A DNA stretch of 64,000 bases from Saccharospirillum sp965652395 (GTDB lineage Bacteria > Pseudomonadota > Gammaproteobacteria > Pseudomonadales > Natronospirillaceae): the NCBI GenBank assembly GCA_965652395.1, contig CBFGUW010000002.1:121184-185183 (forward strand), in the 5' to 3' direction. The first letter of the stretch is position 1, and the number at the start of each line of letters is the position of its first letter. This document shows positions 25,043-35,111 of this stretch, piece by piece. Below the pieces are notes generated by a model. It searched no databases and was not told the origin of the DNA. It saw only the letters and a program-made list of their open reading frames with translations. The position numbers were made by a program, and so were the translations under genes.

Positions 25043-26947
25043 ATGGCCGGTTTGATTCCTAACGATTTCATCGATGATCTGCTCGAACGGACAGACATTG
25101 TCGAGATCATCGGCCAGCGTGTCCCACTCAAGAAAAAGGGCAAGGACCACTGGGCCTGCTGCCCCTTCCACAACGAAAAGTCCCCCTCCTTCTCCGTAAA
25201 CACCACCAAACAGTTCTACTACTGCTTTGGCTGTGGCGCTTCCGGAACGGCACTCAAATTCCTGCAGGAATATGAACGCTTAAGCTTTCCTGAAGCGGTG
25301 GAGGAACTGGCCCGGGCCGCCGGAGTCGACGTACCCCGCGAAGAACAAAGCCCCGCCCAGCAGGAAAAACAACGGCGGCGACGCACCCTGTACGACCTGA
25401 TGGACAGCAGCGCGGAATACTTCAGCCATCAGCTCTACAACCACCCCCAGGCCGCCGAGGTTCAGCAATACGTGCTGGGGCGCGGCCTGAGTGAAGAAAT
25501 CGTCCAACGCTACCGGATCGGCTACGCCCCCGCCGGGTGGCAAAACCTGATACAGCATTTCCATGGCACCGATCAGGCCGCCGAACAGTTGCTGACCACC
25601 GGCATGATGATCCGCAACGACCAGGGGCGGGAATACGATCGTTTTCGGCATAGATTGATGTTTCCCATACGGGACATCCGCGGTCGCACCATTGCCTTCG
25701 GCGGTCGCGTATTAACCGCAGACGACAAACCCAAATACCTGAACAGCCCGGAAACGCCCATATTCCACAAGGGCCATGAACTCTACGGCTTGTACGAGGC
25801 GCGCCAGGCACTGCGAAACTTCGACAACATTATCATCGTCGAAGGCTATATGGACGTGGTGGCCCTGGCTCAGCACGGCCTCAAGAACGCCGTCGCGACA
25901 CTCGGTACGGCGACCAGCCGAACCCATGTTCAACGGCTGTTCAAGCTCACCCCGGAAATTGTCTTTTGTTTTGATGGCGACGAAGCCGGGCGCCGCGCCG
26001 CCCTTCGAGCTTTGGAAAACACCCTGGCCGAAATCCACGACGGTCAACAGGCTCGCTTTCTGTTCCTGCCAGACGGGGAAGACCCCGATACCCTGGTACG
26101 CAAGGAAGGCTACGACGGCTTCATGCGCCGTGCCCGCCAGGCCCAAAGCCTGCCCGATTTTCTGTTCCAACATTTGCAAACCCAGGCCGATGTCTCGACC
26201 CTGGACGGCAAAGCCCGATTGGCGAGCGTGGCTCGTGGCTGGATCGACCAGGTGCCGGAAGGCGTTTTGCATCAATTGCTGCTTCAGCAGTTGTCGAATC
26301 TGGTTGGCTTACCGGTCGACCAGATACTGAACAGCTTACAGCCCGTCAAACCGGCGATTCCCGAAACAAAACGACAGGAGTCGGCACCGCCACCGAGCGA
26401 TGCGCCCTACTACGAGGCCCCGCCTCACGCCGACCCCGGCTACGGCGCATACGACGACTATGCCGCCACACCGACCCTGCGAAAATCCAAAGGGCTTGGC
26501 GTACAGTTTTCACTGGTTCACCGCTGTCTGGCCTGGCTGATACGCCACCCGGAGCTGGCCCGGGAATTGGACCTGGACCAGTTGGGACACCTACCCGAAC
26601 AGGAAGGCAAGCCTCTGCTGACTCAAGTGGTCAAGCTATTGCAAGAGGCACCAAGGGCCGATATTTATCATGCCTTCGATTATCTCTGCCAACATGGATT
26701 GCGTGCCACATTGGCACCTATCGCGGCTTCCGACTATCTTTGGTTGGAAGAACATGCCCATGGGGACACCGACCCCATGACCCTGGCCCGCCGGGAACTT
26801 GAAAAACTGGTAGTTGCCCTTACCAAGAGGGCTCCCGATGCTGAGTACGAATCCTTGAAACAACGCATCATCATTGATCGCGATCCTTCCGTGACGAAGG
26901 AAGAAAAGCAGCGCTTCCTAGAGCTGCAGAAGAAACGCAAGCTATGA
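25043..26947 (+). CDS. dnaG: DNA primase
   Basis: DnaG makes RNA primers for replication. It has an N-terminal zinc-binding domain (ACCPFHNEKSPSF and CFGCGASG, about residues 40-65), a central TOPRIM/RNA-polymerase core (VEGYMDVVALAQ and FCFDGDEAGRRA) and a C-terminal DnaB-interacting domain. A low-complexity linker lies around residue 450. The start at 25043 (MAGLIPNDF, 634 residues) has GAGGAA upstream. The longer open frame adds unrelated N-terminal residues. It lies in the usual place between yqeY and rpoD. Confidence 0.98.
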   Translation: MAGLIPNDFIDDLLERTDIVEIIGQRVPLKKKGKDHWACCPFHNEKSPSFSVNTTKQFYYCFGCGASGTALKFLQEYERLSFPEAVEELARAAGVDVPREEQSPAQQEKQRRRRTLYDLMDSSAEYFSHQLYNHPQAAEVQQYVLGRGLSEEIVQRYRIGYAPAGWQNLIQHFHGTDQAAEQLLTTGMMIRNDQGREYDRFRHRLMFPIRDIRGRTIAFGGRVLTADDKPKYLNSPETPIFHKGHELYGLYEARQALRNFDNIIIVEGYMDVVALAQHGLKNAVATLGTATSRTHVQRLFKLTPEIVFCFDGDEAGRRAALRALENTLAEIHDGQQARFLFLPDGEDPDTLVRKEGYDGFMRRARQAQSLPDFLFQHLQTQADVSTLDGKARLASVARGWIDQVPEGVLHQLLLQQLSNLVGLPVDQILNSLQPVKPAIPETKRQESAPPPSDAPYYEAPPHADPGYGAYDDYAATPTLRKSKGLGVQFSLVHRCLAWLIRHPELARELDLDQLGHLPEQEGKPLLTQVVKLLQEAPRADIYHAFDYLCQHGLRATLAPIAASDYLWLEEHAHGDTDPMTLARRELEKLVVALTKRAPDAEYESLKQRIIIDRDPSVTKEEKQRFLELQKKRKL

Positions 26948-27062
26948 CGAAGATCCCAGTGCGACCGAATACTGACTTCGGCCAGTGTCGTCTGGGCATT
27001 CCCATCGTCGCCCGGTACCGTGGTGCTTACCGAGCCCGAACACCGTTCCAGCTGATCAAAAA

Positions 27063-27091
27063 TTGGCTAACTCTTTGATATACGGTAAACT
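27063..27091 (+). promoter_or_regulatory. Candidate internal promoter of rpoD
   Basis: TTGGCT (27063-27068) and TAAACT (27086-27091) lie 17 bp apart in the dnaG-rpoD gap, 50 bp before rpoD. Internal promoters for rpoD are known in E. coli; the match here is moderate. Confidence 0.45.
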
Positions 27092-27141
27092 AAGCGGCTA
27101 TTTGCCTACGCCTGATCCACCACTGAACTGACAGGGTTTCT

Positions 27142-28995
27142 ATGGCTGAAAAATCTCAGCAACAGTCACGCCTCAAAGAATTGATTGCCCGCGGTAAAGA
27201 GCAGGGCTATCTGACGTACGCCGAAGTAAATGATCACCTGCCGGAGGAAATCAACTCGCCGGATCAGGTTGAAGACATCATCGCGATGATCAATGACATC
27301 GGTATTAACGTTTTTGAATCCGCCCCGGACGCTGAGCAACTGCTCATGGCCGAGGAAAGCGGAACAGAAGACGAGGACGCGACCGAAGAAGCCGCCGCGG
27401 CACTGGCTGCGGTGGAGACCGATACCGGCCGCACCACGGACCCGGTACGGATGTACATGCGGGAAATGGGCACCGTCGAGCTGCTCACCCGCGAAGGCGA
27501 AATCGTCATCGCCAAACGCATCGAGGAAGGCACCCGGGAAGTCATGCAGGCCATGGCTTACTATCCGGGTGTGATCGAGAATCTGCTATCCGCCTACGAG
27601 ACGATCACCACTTCCGAGGAAGGTGGCCGGCTGTCCGACATCCTGACCAGCTTTCAGGATCCGGATGAAGCCGACCCGTCCCCGGCGGCTGACTCACCGG
27701 ATGCCATCGTCGAAGAAAAACTCGACGACGACAGCAGCAGCGATGACGACGACGAAGACAGCGACGACTCCTCCGATGGCGACGGCGGCCCGGACCCTGA
27801 GCTGGCCCGCGAGCGGTTCACACTGCTGGCCGAGCAACTGGCCGAGGCCAACAAGGTCATCGAAGAGAAGGGTCGCTACAGTAAGGAAGCCAACGACGCT
27901 CTGAATGCCATGGGCCAGACGTTCTCCTGCTTCAAACTGGCACCGCGTCAATTCGACGAATCTCTGGACGTAATCAAGAACACCGTTGAGCACATCCGCA
28001 CTCAGGAACGGAACCTGTTGAAGATCTGCGTGCGCCAATTGAACATCCCGCGCAAAGAATTCATCAACATGTTCGTCGGTCACGAGACCGAAGAGGAATG
28101 GCTGAACAACCTGATCGAAAACAGCCGTTACTCCGACGAAGCCTTCCGTTTCGAAGTCGAGCTGCGTCGTGCCCAGCGCAAACTGCGCAACGTGCAGAAA
28201 ACCACCGGCATCACCCTGGCCGAGATCAAGGACATTCATCGCCGAATCTCCATCGGTGAAGCCCGTGCCCGTCGTGCCAAGAAAGAAATGGTCGAAGCCA
28301 ACCTGCGTCTGGTGATTTCCATCGCGAAGAAATACACCAACCGCGGTTTGCAGTTCCTGGATCTCATTCAGGAAGGCAACATCGGTTTGATGAAGGCTGT
28401 CGACAAGTTCGAATACCGCCGGGGCTACAAGTTCTCGACTTATGCCACCTGGTGGATTCGTCAGGCCATCACCCGCTCCATCGCGGACCAGGCCCGCACC
28501 ATCCGGATTCCGGTACACATGATCGAAACGATCAACAAGCTGAACCGGATTTCCCGCCAGATGTTGCAGGAAATGGGCCGCGAGCCGACGCCGGAAGAGC
28601 TGGCCGAGCGCATGGACATGCCGGAAGATAAGATCCGCAAGGTATTGAAAATCTCCAAGGAGCCGATTTCCCTGGAAACGCCGATTGGCGACGACGAAGA
28701 CAGCTCACTGGGCGACTTTATCGAAGACAACACCATGGACATGCCGATTGACGTGGCCACGGTCACCGGTCTGCGTGAAGCCACCCGTGAAGTACTGGCT
28801 GGCCTGACCGCCCGTGAAGCCAAAGTACTGCGCATGCGCTTCGGTATCGACATGAACACCGACCACACCCTTGAGGAAGTCGGCAAGCAGTTCGACGTCA
28901 CCCGGGAACGTATTCGTCAGATCGAAGCCAAGGCGCTGCGCAAGCTGCGCCACCCCACCCGCAGTGATCATCTGCGCGGCTTTATCGACGAGTAA
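27142..28995 (+). CDS. rpoD: RNA polymerase primary sigma factor RpoD (sigma70)
   Basis: This is the housekeeping sigma factor. The 617-residue protein has region 1.1 (SRLKELIARGKEQGYLTY), region 1.2 (DPVRMYMREMGTVELL), the non-conserved region with a strongly acidic stretch (about residues 190-220), region 2 with YATWWIRQAITRSIADQAR, region 3, and region 4 with the helix-turn-helix VTRERIRQIEAKALRKLRHP. It ends the rpsU-yqeY-dnaG-rpoD operon and is followed by a strong terminator. Confidence 0.99.
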   Translation: MAEKSQQQSRLKELIARGKEQGYLTYAEVNDHLPEEINSPDQVEDIIAMINDIGINVFESAPDAEQLLMAEESGTEDEDATEEAAAALAAVETDTGRTTDPVRMYMREMGTVELLTREGEIVIAKRIEEGTREVMQAMAYYPGVIENLLSAYETITTSEEGGRLSDILTSFQDPDEADPSPAADSPDAIVEEKLDDDSSSDDDDEDSDDSSDGDGGPDPELARERFTLLAEQLAEANKVIEEKGRYSKEANDALNAMGQTFSCFKLAPRQFDESLDVIKNTVEHIRTQERNLLKICVRQLNIPRKEFINMFVGHETEEEWLNNLIENSRYSDEAFRFEVELRRAQRKLRNVQKTTGITLAEIKDIHRRISIGEARARRAKKEMVEANLRLVISIAKKYTNRGLQFLDLIQEGNIGLMKAVDKFEYRRGYKFSTYATWWIRQAITRSIADQARTIRIPVHMIETINKLNRISRQMLQEMGREPTPEELAERMDMPEDKIRKVLKISKEPISLETPIGDDEDSSLGDFIEDNTMDMPIDVATVTGLREATREVLAGLTAREAKVLRMRFGIDMNTDHTLEEVGKQFDVTRERIRQIEAKALRKLRHPTRSDHLRGFIDE

Positions 28996-29014
28996 GCCTT
29001 GTCACTGCATTAAA

Positions 29015-29042
29015 AAAACCGGCCTCAGGGCCGGTTTTTTTT
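29015..29042 (+). terminator. Intrinsic terminator after rpoD
   Basis: AACCGGCC and GGCCGGTT form an 8-bp stem with a 4-nt loop followed by eight T residues, just after rpoD. An A-run precedes the stem, so it may also act on the minus strand after metE. Confidence 0.92.
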
Positions 29043-29148
29043 GTGGTTGTGGACGCCATGGTCCAGCGCTACGTAACTGCTATTTAACCTAACTCGGCAG
29101 ATTCCTGTCGCGCAGGGGCTCCGAGTGCGGACTATGGCGCCCACCGGG

Positions 29149-31440
29149 TCATGCGGTGGCAACCACCTTCTGCCGCATGACCCTGGCGGCGGACACCATG
29201 ACCTCAAGCGCGGGCTTCACCTCCTCCCAGCGTCGTGTTTTCAACCCGCAGTCCGGGTTAACCCACAGACGTTCCGCCGGGATGACCTGACAGGCGTTGT
29301 CCAACAGCTCGATCACCTGCTCGACGCTGGGGGTATTGGGGGAATGAATGTCGTAAACCCCTGGGCCGATTTCGTTTGGATACTCAAAGCGCTGAAAAGC
29401 CTGCAGCAGGCGCATGTCCGAGCGGGAGGTCTCGATGGTGATGACATCCGCATCCATTTGAGCGATGGATTCGATGATGTCGTTGAACTGCGAATAGCAC
29501 ATGTGAGTATGAATTTGCGTCGAGCTGTCAGCGCCACCGGCGGTCAGTCGAAAGGCGCCAATAGCCCAATCCAGATAGGTCTGCCAATGACGGCGACGCA
29601 GCGGCAACCCTTCGCGCAAGGCCGCTTCGTCGATTTGAATGATACCGATACCGGCCGCCTCCAGATCGAGCACCTCATCCCTTAGCGCCAGCGCCAGTTG
29701 CCGGGCGGTTTCGGCTCGGGGCTGGTCATCGCGCACAAACGACCAGTTCAGAATGGTGACCGGGCCGGTCAGCATGCCTTTCATGGGCTTGTCGGTCTGG
29801 GCGGCGGCAAAACGCGCCCAGCGCACAGTCATGGGGCGGGGGCGGCTGACATCACCAAACAAAACCGGGGGTTTAACGCAGCGGGAACCGTAGGACTGCA
29901 CCCAGCCAAAGCGGGTAAAAGCAAAGCCTTCAAGTTGCTCGCCGAAGTATTCCACCATGTCGTTGCGTTCGGCCTCGCCGTGAACGAGCACATCCAGGCC
30001 CAGTTTTTCCTGGGCAACGACAGTGGCTTTGATTTCAGCTTCAATGCCTTTCTCATAGTCCGCCTGATCGAGACGGCCCTGCCGATATTCCCGCCGTAAA
30101 TGGCGAATGGCATCGGTTTGCGGAAAGGAGCCGATGGTGGTGGTTGGAAAGGCCGGTAACTTAAAACGCTCCCGCTGTTTCAGACGTCGCACCGCGAACG
30201 GTTCTGCCCGGTCCAACGACAACCGCTCGCTTTGCGCCAAACGGTTACGGACCTCCGAATGATTCAACCGCGAAGAGGTCAACCGACTGGCGCAAGCCGC
30301 TGCCGAAGTCTTGAGCGCCTGTTGGGAGGCATCGTCCAACTGATCCGACAGGGCACGCTTGAGAATCACCACCTCATCCAGCTTTTGAACGGCAAAGCTC
30401 AACCAGGAATACAATTCGGCATCCAGATCAGTTTCCTGGGTCAGGTCAACCGGAACATGCAGCAACGAGCAGGAAGGCGCCACCCACAAGCGATCGCCCA
30501 ACTTGGCCTGTAACGGCTCCAACCGCTCAAGCGCTTTGGTCAGGTCAGTTCGCCAGATGTTGCGGCCGTTGACCAGACCCACGGAGAGTATTTTGTGGCC
30601 TGGCAGCCAATCCACTACCTGGGTCAACTCCTGAGCGGCGTTGATGGCATCGATATGAATGCCCGCCACGGGTAGTTCGCAGGTCAGGGTAATGTTGTCT
30701 TCCAGCGCACCGAAATAGGTGGCCAGCAGCAGTTTGACCGGTGTTGCCTTCAGGCGGTGGTAAGCTTGCTCATAAGCGGATTTCCAAGCCTGCGGCAAAT
30801 CCAACACCAGGGCGGGCTCATCGATTTGCACCCACTCCATGCCCTGTTCAGCCAGCCGGTTCAATATCTCTGCATAGGCATCCAGAAGAGGATCCAGAAG
30901 GGCAAGACGGTCAAACTCCGTGGTGGGTCTGGCCAGCCATAACCAGGTCAGTGGCCCGAGGATAACCGCTTTGGGCGTATGACCAGCCTCACGCGCCTCC
31001 TCCACCTGGTCAAACAGATCATTCCGCGACAGTTGAAAGGTTTGATCCGCTTCGACCTCAGGCACCAGATAGTGGTAATTGGTGTCGAACCACTTGGTCA
31101 TGGTGCAGGCAGCCGCAGGCTGACCACTGGGCGCCCGGCCCCGCGCCATACGGAAATAGGTGTCCAGGTCGACTTCATTCCGCGGCCAGTCAAAGCGACT
31201 GGGGACCACACCCAGGCGTGCCGACATATCAAGCACCTGGTCGTAGAGCGAAAAGTCGCCAACGGTGACGACATCCAACCCGGCATCCGCCTGCTGTTGC
31301 CAATGATGGTGCCTGAGTGTTCGGGCGGTCTCTTCCAACTCTGCCGCCGTGCTCTTGCCGGCCCAGTAGGATTCCAGTGCGAATTTCAGTTCCCGGCGCG
31401 CGCCAATGCGCGGGAAGCCAAGCGTGTGTGCAACGGTCAT
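29149..31440 (-). CDS. metE: Cobalamin-independent methionine synthase
   Basis: MetE transfers the methyl group of 5-methyltetrahydropteroyltriglutamate to homocysteine in the last step of methionine synthesis. The 763-residue protein has the N-terminal substrate domain (TLGFPRIGARRELK) and the C-terminal zinc domain, with ligands in HTHMCYSQF and VNPDCGLKTR. The start is the ATG at 31440 (MTVAHTLGF), preceded by AGGGAG. The longer frame overlaps the divergent promoter region. It is divergent from metR, the usual gammaproteobacterial pairing. Confidence 0.98.
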   Translation of the reverse strand: MTVAHTLGFPRIGARRELKFALESYWAGKSTAAELEETARTLRHHHWQQQADAGLDVVTVGDFSLYDQVLDMSARLGVVPSRFDWPRNEVDLDTYFRMARGRAPSGQPAAACTMTKWFDTNYHYLVPEVEADQTFQLSRNDLFDQVEEAREAGHTPKAVILGPLTWLWLARPTTEFDRLALLDPLLDAYAEILNRLAEQGMEWVQIDEPALVLDLPQAWKSAYEQAYHRLKATPVKLLLATYFGALEDNITLTCELPVAGIHIDAINAAQELTQVVDWLPGHKILSVGLVNGRNIWRTDLTKALERLEPLQAKLGDRLWVAPSCSLLHVPVDLTQETDLDAELYSWLSFAVQKLDEVVILKRALSDQLDDASQQALKTSAAACASRLTSSRLNHSEVRNRLAQSERLSLDRAEPFAVRRLKQRERFKLPAFPTTTIGSFPQTDAIRHLRREYRQGRLDQADYEKGIEAEIKATVVAQEKLGLDVLVHGEAERNDMVEYFGEQLEGFAFTRFGWVQSYGSRCVKPPVLFGDVSRPRPMTVRWARFAAAQTDKPMKGMLTGPVTILNWSFVRDDQPRAETARQLALALRDEVLDLEAAGIGIIQIDEAALREGLPLRRRHWQTYLDWAIGAFRLTAGGADSSTQIHTHMCYSQFNDIIESIAQMDADVITIETSRSDMRLLQAFQRFEYPNEIGPGVYDIHSPNTPSVEQVIELLDNACQVIPAERLWVNPDCGLKTRRWEEVKPALEVMVSAARVMRQKVVATA

Positions 31441-31543
31441 TTGGTGCTCCCTAATCAATGAATGGCTTGGCTGCACAGTGTGAGCCGAGCTAGAATTCAA
31501 TTCCATCTCATGTTTTTCACTATTTATACTCAAGGAATTCATA

Positions 31544-32443
31544 ATGTTTTTGGAGCGCCGCCATCTGCAAAGCCTCTACGCCATTCAGGAAGCCGGAAAC
31601 CTGGCCCGGGCGGCGGAACGACTGCACATCACTCAATCCGCTCTGTCGCATCAGATCAAAACCCTGGAGCAGCATTTCGAAGTGCCGCTGTTCTTACGCC
31701 ACACCAAGCCCATTCGTCTGTCTCCGGCGGGGCAGAAACTGGTGCGACTGGCCGAGCAGGTGCTGCCGCGCATGGCAGGCGTGGAGGAGGAACTGACGCG
31801 CATGGCGTCGGGAGAGATCGGGCGGCTCTACATCGCCATCGAGTGCCATGCCTGTTTCGACTGGCTGATGCCGGTGCTGGAACGATTCAAAAGCCAGTGG
31901 CCGTCGGTGGAGATCGATATTCGTCTGGGGCTGAGTTTCGACTCCATCACCGCACTGCGCAGTGGCGACTTGGACCTGGTCATCTCATCGGACCCGATCG
32001 AAGCGGACGATCTTCAGTTCCGCCCCCTGTTCAGCTACGAAGGCAGGCTGGTCATGGCCCGGGAACATCCCTTGGCCGAGCGGGATTTCATCACACCTGA
32101 GGATTTGCGGGACGAGCTCCTGATCACCTACCCCGTCGCCCGCGACCGGCTCGATGTATTCAAACATTTCCTTACCCCGGCCGGAGTGGAACCCAGGGCA
32201 ATTCGCCAATCCGAGTTGACCGCCGTGATCCTGCTGCTGGTCGCCAGCGGCCGGGGGTTGTCCGCCCTACCGGACTGGGTGCTTAGATATTCACGCCAGC
32301 CCACATCGCTGACGTCGAGGCCTTTGGGGGAACAGGGCCTGCAAGGCACCCTCTACGCCGCCATCCGCAGCCTCGATGAAGCCTCACCTTACTTGAATGA
32401 GTTCGTGGGGTTGGCGGGAGAGTTTGGACCGAATTCAGAGTGA
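31544..32443 (+). CDS. metR: LysR-family transcriptional regulator MetR
   Basis: MetR is the homocysteine-responsive LysR activator of metE. The 299-residue protein has an N-terminal winged helix-turn-helix (LARAAERLHITQSALSHQIK) and a periplasmic-binding-protein-like effector domain. It is divergent from metE with a 103-bp gap that should hold the MetR sites. I could not find a full match to the TGAA-N5-TTCA consensus there. Assignment rests on the family signature and the metE pairing. Confidence 0.92.
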   Translation: MFLERRHLQSLYAIQEAGNLARAAERLHITQSALSHQIKTLEQHFEVPLFLRHTKPIRLSPAGQKLVRLAEQVLPRMAGVEEELTRMASGEIGRLYIAIECHACFDWLMPVLERFKSQWPSVEIDIRLGLSFDSITALRSGDLDLVISSDPIEADDLQFRPLFSYEGRLVMAREHPLAERDFITPEDLRDELLITYPVARDRLDVFKHFLTPAGVEPRAIRQSELTAVILLLVASGRGLSALPDWVLRYSRQPTSLTSRPLGEQGLQGTLYAAIRSLDEASPYLNEFVGLAGEFGPNSE

Positions 32444-32466
32444 GTATGCGTGGCGTGAAACGCTAT

Positions 32467-32526
32467 ACGGGAGACGCTCGACGCAAAATCCCAGCGTTTA
32501 GCGTCTCCCGTCCAGCGTCTCCCGCC
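32467..32526. terminator. GGGAGACG hairpin between convergent metR and aminopeptidase gene
   Basis: ACGGGAGACGCT (32467-32478) and AGCGTCTCCCGT (32500-32511) are perfect inverted repeats. A further AGCGTCTCCCG copy follows at 32514. The hairpin lies between two convergent genes, exactly like the related structure at 15465-15520. It probably acts as a bidirectional transcript end. Confidence 0.6.
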
Positions 32527-32531
32527 CAAGC

Positions 32532-33899
32532 TCACCTAAAACGCTGCTCCAGCATTTCCAGCACAGCCCGCACGCCAAAGGCTTCGCCGCCCACGGGGCG
32601 CCCTGGCAGAGCGCGTTGGTTCCAGGCCATGATGTCGAAGTGCACCCAGGGGCTGCTTTCGACAAAGCGTTTCAGGTAGAGACCGGCGGTGATGGCACCA
32701 CCAAAGGGTGACGGCGGGCAATTGACCATATCGGCAATATCGCTTTTGAGCATATCCTCGTAGGGTTCGAACAAAGGCAGTTGCCAGACCGGATCGTTCA
32801 CCATTTTCCCCGCCTGCACCAAAGCCTGGGAGACATCATCGGCATCGGTGAAGAAGCCCGGCAATTCAGTGCCCAGCGCCACACGGGCGGCGCCGGTCAG
32901 GGTGGCGAAATCGACAATCAATTCCGGGGTTTCGGTATCCGCCTCGGCCAGGGCATCGCATAGCACCAGTCGGCCTTCGGCATCGGTGTTGTCGACCTCT
33001 ACCGTCAACCCCTTTCGGGTGGTCAATACATCGCCCGGCCGGAAGGCATTGCCGGACACAGCGTTTTCCACGGCAGGAACCAACACCCGCAACCGAACCG
33101 GCAAATTCAGCGCCATGATCATCCGGGCCAGCCCGATCACATGAGCCGCACCGCCCATGTCTTTTTTCATCAGGCGCATGTTGCTGCCCGGCTTCAGGTC
33201 AAGCCCGCCGCTGTCAAAACACACGCCCTTGCCAACCAACGTCACACGCGGAGCGTCTTCACGACCCCAACGCAAATCCAGCAGCCGGGGCTCATGAACC
33301 GAGGCCCGGCCGACGGCATGAATGGTAGGGTAGTTCTGGCTGAGCAGGTCGTCACCGACGATCTCGGTGAACTCCGCACCAAATGCCTTGGCCATGCCCG
33401 CCATCTGCTCGGACAGATGCTGCGGCATCATATCCGCCGCCGGGGTATTCACCAGATCACGAACCAGGGCGACGCCTTCAGCGATGATGCGGGTGCGATC
33501 AACCAGATCTCCATCGTCCAACACCAGCGTGGCTTCACACGCCTCCGCCACTTTATAGCGGTCGAACCGATAAGAACCCAGCAACCAGCTCAGAGCGGCA
33601 CGAGCACTCAACTCTTTGTCTTCGGTAGCCAGTATGTAGCGTCCCGGCGGCAAACGGTTCACCACGTCCCCCAGCAACCAAGGGTCCGACAGCGACTTCA
33701 CACCCACCACCACGCCACTCAAACCGCCCTCCGCATCGGGCAACAGAGCATGCCCCTTGCCACTGTAACCACTGGCCTTCAGCCAACCGGCCTGGGCCTT
33801 TGGCAGCTCGCTCAGCCAGTTTTCAAATTGCGCGGTTTCGATAAGGGTGAGGGGCAGGCCATCCTGGCCCCTTTGCAGTAGTTCTGTTCGGATGGGCAT
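32532..33899 (-). CDS. M17-family leucyl aminopeptidase
   Basis: This 455-residue cytosolic metallo-aminopeptidase removes N-terminal residues from peptides. The catalytic C-terminal domain has the metal and active-site motifs VGKGVCFDSGGLDLKP (about residue 225) and NTDAEGRLVLCDAL (about residue 310), both intact. The N-terminal domain is short and divergent compared with PepA, closer to the PepB-type subgroup. It stands alone on the minus strand and is convergent with metR. Confidence 0.9.
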   Translation of the reverse strand: MPIRTELLQRGQDGLPLTLIETAQFENWLSELPKAQAGWLKASGYSGKGHALLPDAEGGLSGVVVGVKSLSDPWLLGDVVNRLPPGRYILATEDKELSARAALSWLLGSYRFDRYKVAEACEATLVLDDGDLVDRTRIIAEGVALVRDLVNTPAADMMPQHLSEQMAGMAKAFGAEFTEIVGDDLLSQNYPTIHAVGRASVHEPRLLDLRWGREDAPRVTLVGKGVCFDSGGLDLKPGSNMRLMKKDMGGAAHVIGLARMIMALNLPVRLRVLVPAVENAVSGNAFRPGDVLTTRKGLTVEVDNTDAEGRLVLCDALAEADTETPELIVDFATLTGAARVALGTELPGFFTDADDVSQALVQAGKMVNDPVWQLPLFEPYEDMLKSDIADMVNCPPSPFGGAITAGLYLKRFVESSPWVHFDIMAWNQRALPGRPVGGEAFGVRAVLEMLEQRFR

Positions 33900-33975
33900 G
33901 ACAGGTCTCGATTCGGTTCAACACAAGATGGTGTGAATAGCGTCTCTTACGCGCCTTTCAAGGGTCAACCTTTAA

Positions 33976-34773
33976 TCAACTGATTCGGCGCTCTCTCTTG
34001 ATCAATTCATAGGCTTCCTGAATTTCCTGAGTCTTTTCCTTGGCAATCGACATCATTTCTTCGGGCAGCCCCTTCGCCACCAGCTTGTCGGGGTGATGTT
34101 GATTCATCAATCGTCGATACGCTTTCTTCAGATCCGCTTCGCTGGTTTTGGCATCCACACCCAAGACTTTATAGGCCTGGGCAAGGCTGGGACCCTGGCT
34201 CTGGGCCGCACTTCGTCCACGGGAAAAGTGCATCTGAGCCTTGATCCGCTGGTTAATCAATTCAAACTGCAGGGTATTGATTCCCAGCGCCTTACAGATC
34301 AGTTGAATAACCCGTTGTTCGCTGGCACTGAGATCACCGTCGGCGTATGCGGTCTGCAATTGAATTTCGAGGAAAATCTGGGCCAGAGTGGTACGGCGGC
34401 CGATGACTTCATGCAATTCCTCCAGCAGGGGCATGATGTCGTATTCCGGCGTTTTGCCTTCATTGAACAACCGCATCGCTTCAAGCCGCTGGGTTTCATC
34501 CAACCCCATCCGCGTCATGATGTGGCGGGCCAGTTCAATTTCCTGCTCACTGACACGGCCATCGGCTTTCGCCAACTTCCCCATCACCCGGAAAGTCGCC
34601 TGAAAAAAGACAGTCTGAAGCACGCCGCGACGGGCGCTGCGGCCAAACTGATTCGGCGTACCGGCCTGAACCCGGTCAAAGGCGTTACCCAATAAAACAC
34701 CCAGAGCGAGACCCACAATCCCGCCCGTATAAAGCCCTATAGCACCGCCGATGACTTTGCCAAACCACTGCAC
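33976..34773 (-). CDS. djlA: Co-chaperone DjlA (membrane-anchored DnaJ-like)
   Basis: DjlA is an inner-membrane J-protein that stimulates DnaK. The 265-residue product has an N-terminal glycine-rich transmembrane segment (IGGAIGLYTGGIVGLALGVLL), a TerB-like central domain (residues 60-170) and a C-terminal J domain with an intact HPD triad (NQHHPDKLVAKG). The domain order and length match E. coli DjlA (271 residues). It is divergent from lptD across hairpin repeat copy 4, and E. coli also has djlA next to lptD. Confidence 0.95.
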   Translation of the reverse strand: MQWFGKVIGGAIGLYTGGIVGLALGVLLGNAFDRVQAGTPNQFGRSARRGVLQTVFFQATFRVMGKLAKADGRVSEQEIELARHIMTRMGLDETQRLEAMRLFNEGKTPEYDIMPLLEELHEVIGRRTTLAQIFLEIQLQTAYADGDLSASEQRVIQLICKALGINTLQFELINQRIKAQMHFSRGRSAAQSQGPSLAQAYKVLGVDAKTSEADLKKAYRRLMNQHHPDKLVAKGLPEEMMSIAKEKTQEIQEAYELIKRERRIS

Positions 34774-34837
34774 GGCTGTCCTCCTGCCTAAGATATTCAG
34801 TTCTGCGCCAGCCCATTCTCCCAGCTATACGTGCCTG

Positions 34838-34960
34838 AACCCGTACCGGCTACCGGGGGTGCTCCTCCAGGGTCGGCGTGAACCCATCCATGGGGCCTGG
34901 GTCGCAGCATCCATGCTGCGAACCACCCTGGATGAGCACCCCCGGCATCCGGTACTAGCC
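34838..34960 (+). repeat. Dispersed hairpin element, copy 4
   Basis: The arms 34844-34872 and 34926-34954 are 29 nt and pair at 26 positions. One mismatch is A.C on plus and U.G on minus; two are C.T on plus. The core has the GGCGTGAACCCATCCATGG loop and the apical hairpin CGCAGCAT/ATGCTGCG. The flanks AACCCG and CTAGCC are identical to those of copy 1. It lies in the divergent djlA-lptD gap. Confidence 0.9.
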
Positions 34961-35111
34961 TCTGAGAAGTTCGGAACTGCTGATGGCCGATGTAAAAGGT
35001 CCGTCAGCTTAGCGCCTGTTGTGACCTTTGCCTACCATTGCGCCTGTCTTGCCCCCCGCCTTTCCGGTATTATGCCGCTTTCCTAATTTTGGCCGGTCTA
35101 TATCGGGACAT

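Noticed and set aside
31441..31543. MetR binding site in the metE-metR gap
   Set aside because: I found TGAA half-sites but no full TGAA-N5-TTCA match, so no site is annotated.
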